This document shows positions 59,578-64,000 of a stretch of DNA of 64,000 nt, piece by piece. The notes under the pieces are model-generated. The model searched no databases and had not been told where the DNA came from. It saw only the letters and a list, made by a program, of their open reading frames with translations. The first letter of the stretch is position 1; each line of letters begins with the position of its first letter. Where the stretch lies: assembly GCF_009389715.1 (NCBI RefSeq), contig NC_052395.1, positions 17,648,229 to 17,712,228 on the forward strand, given 5' to 3'. This stretch comes from Phoenix dactylifera (Eukaryota > Streptophyta > Magnoliopsida > Arecales > Arecaceae). Both the position numbers and the translations under genes were made by a program.

Positions 59578-61517
59578 TCAAAGCATGATAATTGATTTGA
59601 TTAAACATCCTCTAGTCTCTAAATCAGGTTGGTAGCAATATATAGGGGAAGGTACACAGTCCAGTAGTAAATCAATCTCAAACCACAGATTATTCATTAC
59701 CATCCTAAACTATACAAAGGCAACCTGAAGTTGTCCTTATACAGACCAAGTTCCTTGTTTAACCTTACTTCAAACTTCAAGCAAATTATCAATACCCATT
59801 ACCACTTACAAAGAAAAAGTTTATAACTGAAAAGTAATGGGACTGGAATTTAGCTTCCAATATTTGTTCCTATCTTTATGACCTAGAAAAAAAATTAAGT
59901 TTCAAGATTGCACTGTGCCAATACTCTTGGAATCTCAAACATGACACAACAGCACTTCGAATTTTCAAAGGGTAAATGTCTTGCTTACTTTACGCTGCCA
60001 TGTTGATAAATAAAATATGTAGCATCTTTTCTAGAGAGCAATTAGTGCAAATGCTGACCCTACAATATTCTAGTTAAAAATACAAGCATGGAACAGACAG
60101 GATACTTATTGACTTCTGCCTCCACAAAGAAATGAAATACTCTAAATACCATATTGATACATGAGCATATAACTTCCATACATTAAATACCGTATTGATA
60201 AATCTCAAGTTCCTCATGTCAATCTCAAGTTCCTATACATGAGCATATAACTTCTATATCCATTCACATTTCATGCTATGTATTTTGTTGGAGAGTATAA
60301 ATTTAGAGAAAAAAGGAACAAAATAACAAACAATATATTCTATTAAGATATCAATATTTTATTGTGAAGGATATCAATATCTCAAACATGCATGCTCACA
60401 TTGAATTCTGTTTAATCTTTTTTGTCAGTTGATAATCAATTTGAATAATATAAAACACAGGTTGTTGGTTAAAATAATGGTATTGCAAATGAACAACAGA
60501 AAAACATAATATTAACACAAGAGCTACAGGATGTAACAAGATGGTACCTGAGTTGACTAGAAATGGACAACAAGTGATCCATAGCAGATGCAATGGCACA
60601 TTCATTGATCATGTGAAGGCTCAAACAAATAAGAACCTCTAGGCCCTATCTGCTTCAACTTCTTTGATCATGGAAATTAAAAAGACATTATCTTGCTCAA
60701 ATTGTTCTTTCTTCTTAGACCACAAAAAGGTAATAAGCTCTCCTATCTCCATTAATGATCAGATGAAGGACAATGTGTTTCTTGCAAAATCTCTACTTCA
60801 GCTTCATCATCGGGATTGGATATGAAACTCATGAGCTTTCATCCCCATGCCCTGTTTTATCTTACTTGTCCTTGTTATATATGCAATAAGCCTAGAAAGG
60901 CTAATGTATATATAATTCCAACTCTTTCCTCAACTTCCAACAGAAATTCAACATCCAATAACAATGCAGAACACATAGTACCATGATAATGCTCTGATAC
61001 ATTACACATAGACTTAAAAATATAAATTTAATCATTTCATAAACCATGCAAGAGGAACACTTACTATGTTTCTTTGTAATATAACAGGTCAATTTCCAGA
61101 ATAAAGGAATCCTTGCTACAAAATGAGCAAACCCTTGTCAGTCGATTAGAGAAATAGCGAGTTTTTTTGGGGTTTTTTTTCCAAACAGCACAGCTATCCG
61201 TGTAACTAGATGCAATAAATAGATCGTGATCAATAATTTTTCTCACACTTCAAAGTCCAAACCATTCAAAACAGTAATATGAGAACGCAGAAAAGATAAG
61301 AAAGGATTAGGACGAGCTGTTCGCTTTTTCATAAAGTTTAACTTTCACTTAACCATTATGGAGGTAATATAAGCAGTATTAAACTACTTTAAAGACAAGA
61401 ATGAATCAAGCATCCACTACCGGAAACGCCCAGCACTACTAAAGTTTGCCCCATCGACAGGACAGCAACGATGAAAAAGCCCTAACAAAACTCTGAAAGC
61501 TGTAACAAGACCTACTT

Positions 61518-61799
61518 CTACTTTTGCTTGGATGCCTTCTTCTTTGAAGCCGCAGTGGTCGCCTGTGGCTTCGGGTGTCGATCAGCCTCGCTCGGGTCCA
61601 ACCATTTCAGCGGGTGGCGATTAAAAAAGGGCCAATTGGGCACCGTAATCAATGCAGTCAGCAAAACTCCAGAGGCGTAGATAAGTATCATCATCTGGAA
61701 GGATTCGATAGCATATCCGACCGCGAAAGCAACAACCGCGAACACTACGAGCAAAATCTGCATCAAAAACTCCGAGTGCTTCTGTCCTTGCCAATCCAT
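61518..61799 (-). CDS. SPCS1: Signal peptidase complex subunit 1 (SPCS1/SPC12)
   Basis: A single coding exon gives 93 residues, the usual plant length, starting MDWQGQKHSEFLMQ. Two membrane helices are seen at about residues 13-31 (MQILLVVFAVVAFAVGY) and 36-54 (MMILIYASGVLLTALIT). They are followed by the conserved NWPFFNRHPLKWLDPSEAD and a Lys-rich tail (KKKASKQK). The protein is an accessory subunit of the ER signal peptidase, which removes signal peptides from secreted and membrane proteins. The ATG follows directly on an acceptor (TTTTTGTTAG), and a donor (CTTGCG then GTAAGA) lies at 62194/62193, so the 5' UTR is split by an intron of about 394 bp. The divergent neighbour at 62.5 kb is a separate element. 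Confidence 0.95.
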   Translation of the reverse strand: MDWQGQKHSEFLMQILLVVFAVVAFAVGYAIESFQMMILIYASGVLLTALITVPNWPFFNRHPLKWLDPSEADRHPKPQATTAASKKKASKQK

Positions 61800-62193
61800 C
61801 TAACAAAAAGGAAGGGAAGAAAATATCTAAATTGAAAAGAAAAAAAAATCAGAGCTTCGCATAAAAACCCTAAAAAATTCATAATATAACTAAAACAACC
61901 AAATAGTAGCAGGATTAGCGATCCATCAACTGAAAATCAAGGGATCAAACGCCCTAAGATGACAAAGATCAAGAACTCGAGATTTGAAATCGTGAATTGA
62001 ACGCTTGTACGCGATTCGAACTGACGTTTGAGAGTACAAATAAAGCCGGGTTGGTTTGGATCGGATCGAAGAATGAGAAGAAGAGGGCAACGGCGGCCTG
62101 AAGAACTTGGATAACCGGATCAGAGAAAACCCTAAACCTAATCGCCAGATGGCCATAGAAGAGGAGGGAAGAGGGGAGGGTTTAGGTTCTTAC
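61800..62193 (-). other. 5' UTR intron of SPCS1
   Basis: In minus-strand sense it opens GTAAGAACC at 62193 and closes TTCCTTTTTGTTAG at 61800, right before the start codon. Introns in plant 5' UTRs often raise expression; that role here is inference. The first UTR exon lies just above 62194, its start unknown. Confidence 0.65.
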
Positions 62194-62489
62194 CGCAAGA
62201 GTCTGAGCGGGCTGCGGGTTGGGAACGAGGAGATGCGAAGGGCGTCGGGAGGACCGGCTTTTGCAAGCGGTGGATGGTTGTAATTTCTCCCCGAAGAAAG
62301 TTTATGACATCTTTTTTTTTATTTTGGTACATAGTTTACGACATCTTCACAGGGGCGGTAATGCGCCAGGCTGGGGTCAGGTTCGGGTACGATCAAGAAT
62401 ATATTATACTTATCAAGCCTCCACGACTCTGATCGGAACACGACCCAATCTGCGAGATCGTCAATAATACCTAATCCCAGACCTAGGGG

Positions 62490-62920
62490 TGGTTCTATAT
62501 ACACCCCCCCTATTGCTCAGGACACCCCCCAAAATTAAAAAAAAATTAAATACTCTCTACACCCCCCCATTTGCTAAGGACACCCCTAAAAAATTGAAAA
62601 TTCCTAAATTACCCCCCACCCTCCCCACCCCCTCACCTAAATTGCTCTCTACACCCCCCAAACCCCCCCCACCCCGCTCTTCCCCTCCCCTCCCGCCGTC
62701 TCCCCCTTCTCCCTCTCGTCGCCGGTCGGTGCATTGCACCTCGCCAACGCCCAAAACCCCCCCGTTCCCCCTTCTCCCTCTCGTCGCCGGCATTCTCCCG
62801 ATCTCCGACCACCTCGCCGGCTTCTCCCGGAACCACCTCCCCGGCCATCTCCCGAGCAACGAGCACCTCGCCGGCGCCTCCACGACCACCTCGAGGTAGC
62901 TCCCCCCCCCCCCCCCCCGC
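62490..62920 (+). other. C-rich leader of the PMD element
   Basis: The stretch opens with GGGGTGGTTCTATATACACC near 62487 and repeats ACACCCCCC words (62502, 62521, 62559, 62580, 62651), then becomes a C-rich region ending in a C run at about 62902-62918. Between the first words are AT-rich bits with AAAATTAAAAAAAAATTAAA. The repeated terminal words suggest the left end of a DNA transposon (a MULE would fit), but the other end lies outside the window. Frames here are Pro-rich and not believable as protein. Confidence 0.35.
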
Positions 62921-63137
62921 CTCCAGTGCTCCGTTCGGCACTGGATCGCCGAACAGAACCCTTCTGTTCGGCTGAAGAGTGCCGAACAGAAGCCTTCTGT
63001 TCGGCAACCCTCAACCGAACAGAAGCCTTCTGTTCGGCTGCACAGTGCCGAACAGAATCCTTCTGTTCGGCTCTGTGCAGCCGAACAGAATCCTTCTGTT
63101 CGGCACTGTGCAGCCGAACAGAAGGCTTCTGGTGCCA
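62915..63137. repeat. Array of 25-bp palindromes at exact 33-bp spacing
   Basis: Each unit is GCCGAACAGAA, three central bases, then TTCTGTTCGGC. Units start at 62948, 62981, 63014, 63047, 63080 and 63113, always 33 bp apart with 8-bp spacers. The first five are near perfect, the sixth keeps only its left arm, and a worn one in the same register ends at 62939. Spacers also pair: TGCACAGT and ACTGTGCA are reverse complements. Each unit could form a hairpin with 11-bp arms. The array lies about 100 bp before the ATG of the PMD gene. Confidence 0.95.
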
Positions 63138-63235
63138 AATCGCGTGCCGTGCTGAATTTTGTGCCGAACATTTATGTATGCAATTGAATTATTTTCTTTG
63201 ATATAGCCTAACATTGAATTTCTATATTTTCAGAC

Positions 63236-64000
63236 ATGGATCCCCGTCCCGCCAGAGTTAGACCTACGGCGTCAGCTAGGAGACGTCGTGCTAGGATTGC
63301 TTCTCCCGAGCCTGCTCATATGCCATCGGACTCTCCTGAGTCAGAGCATGATGATATGCCCGCTAGGGGCGAAGACGATGAGTCCGTTGGACCATGTCCA
63401 GGAGGTCCAGAGGATGAGTCCGTCCTGATCAGTTTCAGGACGCATATAGCAGCTTCCATCTGGAGGCAACAGGTATTGTTTATTTGTTATAGCATTATAT
63501 TTTGTTTATTGATGTTTTATAAAGTAGTAGTAATTATACATTTATATTACAGGAACGGGCTCCACTAAAGTGCATGAACCATACTGCCAAGGTTGGTGAA
63601 TGGAAATGGTGGTCTTCAAACCAACCAAATACCAGGTTCAAAGCACTATTGAGGCAGTCGGGCCTCATAGAGTTAGTACAGTGCTCTTATCGATTCACCG
63701 ATAAGATTCTGATTTCGGGCTTCGTAGAGAGATGGCAGCCCGAGACGAACACCTTCCATATACCATTTGGCGAGATCACTATCACGTTGGATGATGTATC
63801 CGCCATTTTAGGGATTCCTGTCGCAGGTGCCTCAGTAGCAGTTTCTCCTGAGAGGATGAGTGATCGGGATGCTGAGGAGCTACTTGTGGAGTTGTTGGGG
63901 GTGTCAGCTGGAGACGCGCGTCAGGAGGTACTGTCATCGCGCGGTCAGTCTGTGAGGATGGAGTGGCTGAGGACTCAGTTTCACTCTGTATCTGATAGAG
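63236..64000 (+). CDS. Plant mobile domain (PMD) protein, partial, runs off the window
   Basis: The first exon, 63236-63472, starts MDPRPARVRPTASARRRRAR and is Arg-, Glu- and Asp-rich. After a donor GTATTG and an acceptor ATATTACAG, the second exon starts at 63553 in phase and stays open to the window end. Motifs FVERWQPETNTFHIPFGEIT and ITLDDVSAILGIPVAG are hallmark text of the plant mobile domain (PF10536 family). The family includes host genes MAIN and MAIL1-3, needed for silencing and meristem function, and many copies carried by mobile elements, notably Mutator-like ones. The palindrome array and C-rich leader make a mobile-element copy more likely. At least 228 residues are in view. Function is not known for element-borne PMDs. 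Confidence 0.8.

Larger units (their letters stand above)
53880..61400. other. Long AT-rich spacer without a recognised gene
   Basis: I see no coding region here apart from the start of the RING gene's promoter (TATA-like TATTTATATT on the minus strand near 53890). It holds a 50-bp minisatellite (55541-55640), a 265-bp tandem duplication (57316-57845), a LINE RNase H relic (about 58440-58730), a short ACAT repeat near 57166 and a GA repeat at 59545-59574. A 21-bp duplication (GTGGAATCATGGAGGAC) lies at about 54121-54160. Some of it could be 3' UTR or intron of an unseen transcript. Confidence 0.45.

Noticed and set aside
62915-63137. CRISPR-like reading of the evenly spaced repeats
   Set aside because: Spacers are 8 bp and the setting is a plant nuclear genome; the structure is a palindrome array, not a CRISPR.
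62734-63201. Frames with a repeating RTExFCSA peptide on both strands
   Set aside because: They follow from the 33-bp palindrome array being a multiple of three; no start context or homology.
1-64000. tRNA, rRNA or other structured RNA genes
   Set aside because: None was recognised by eye; a covariance-model scan would be needed to exclude small ones.

Overview
The window reads as nuclear DNA of a flowering plant, most likely a monocot and plausibly a palm. Genes are split by short exons and long AT-rich GT..AG introns, the proteins match plant orthologues closely, and plant-type LINEs, an Au-like SINE, a hAT element and LTR-element fossils fill introns and spacers. The palm assignment is inference from overall style; no species marker was read.

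Layout. 1-3.6 kb: gene-poor, with a degenerate duplication. 3.6-3.9 kb: a 5'-truncated LINE tail. 4.27-13.2 kb (+): a ten-exon WD40 gene of the Swd2/WDR82 type (APRF1/S2L), with a possible spliced 3' UTR to about 14.2 kb. 14.4-15.0 kb (-): a relic of a receptor-like kinase, probably LysM type. 15.5-22.0 kb (-): a nearly whole L1-type LINE with ORF1, endonuclease, reverse transcriptase and RNase H, bounded by a target-site duplication. 22-26.3 kb: AT-rich spacer with a foldback element and a probable solo LTR. 26.6-27.5 kb: a promoter region rich in CACGTG. 27.6-40.5 kb (+): a twelve-exon farnesyl diphosphate synthase gene whose last intron (6.9 kb) holds a hAT element, a short LTR element and a SINE piece. 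41.7-42.8 kb (-): a LINE relic. 43.97 kb to about 50-51.3 kb (+): an RPD3-type histone deacetylase of the HDA6 class. 52.4-53.8 kb (-): a membrane RING-H2 ubiquitin ligase. 54-61.4 kb: long spacer with a 265-bp tandem duplication and a LINE relic. 61.5-62.2 kb (-): SPCS1, the small signal peptidase subunit. 62.5-64.0 kb (+): the start of a gene with a plant mobile domain (PMD), probably part of a mobile element, preceded by an array of 25-bp palindromes at an exact 33-bp spacing; it runs off the window.

The five host genes work separately: H3K4 methylation (WDR82-like), isoprenoid synthesis (FPS), histone deacetylation (HDA6-like), membrane protein ubiquitination (RING-H2) and signal peptide removal in the ER (SPCS1). 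No operon or obvious pathway cluster is present. The least explained structures are the palindrome array before the PMD gene, the GC-rich cargo of the short LTR element in the FPS intron, and the CACGTG cluster upstream of FPS. All exon limits were set by eye from splice signals, reading phase and remembered protein families.
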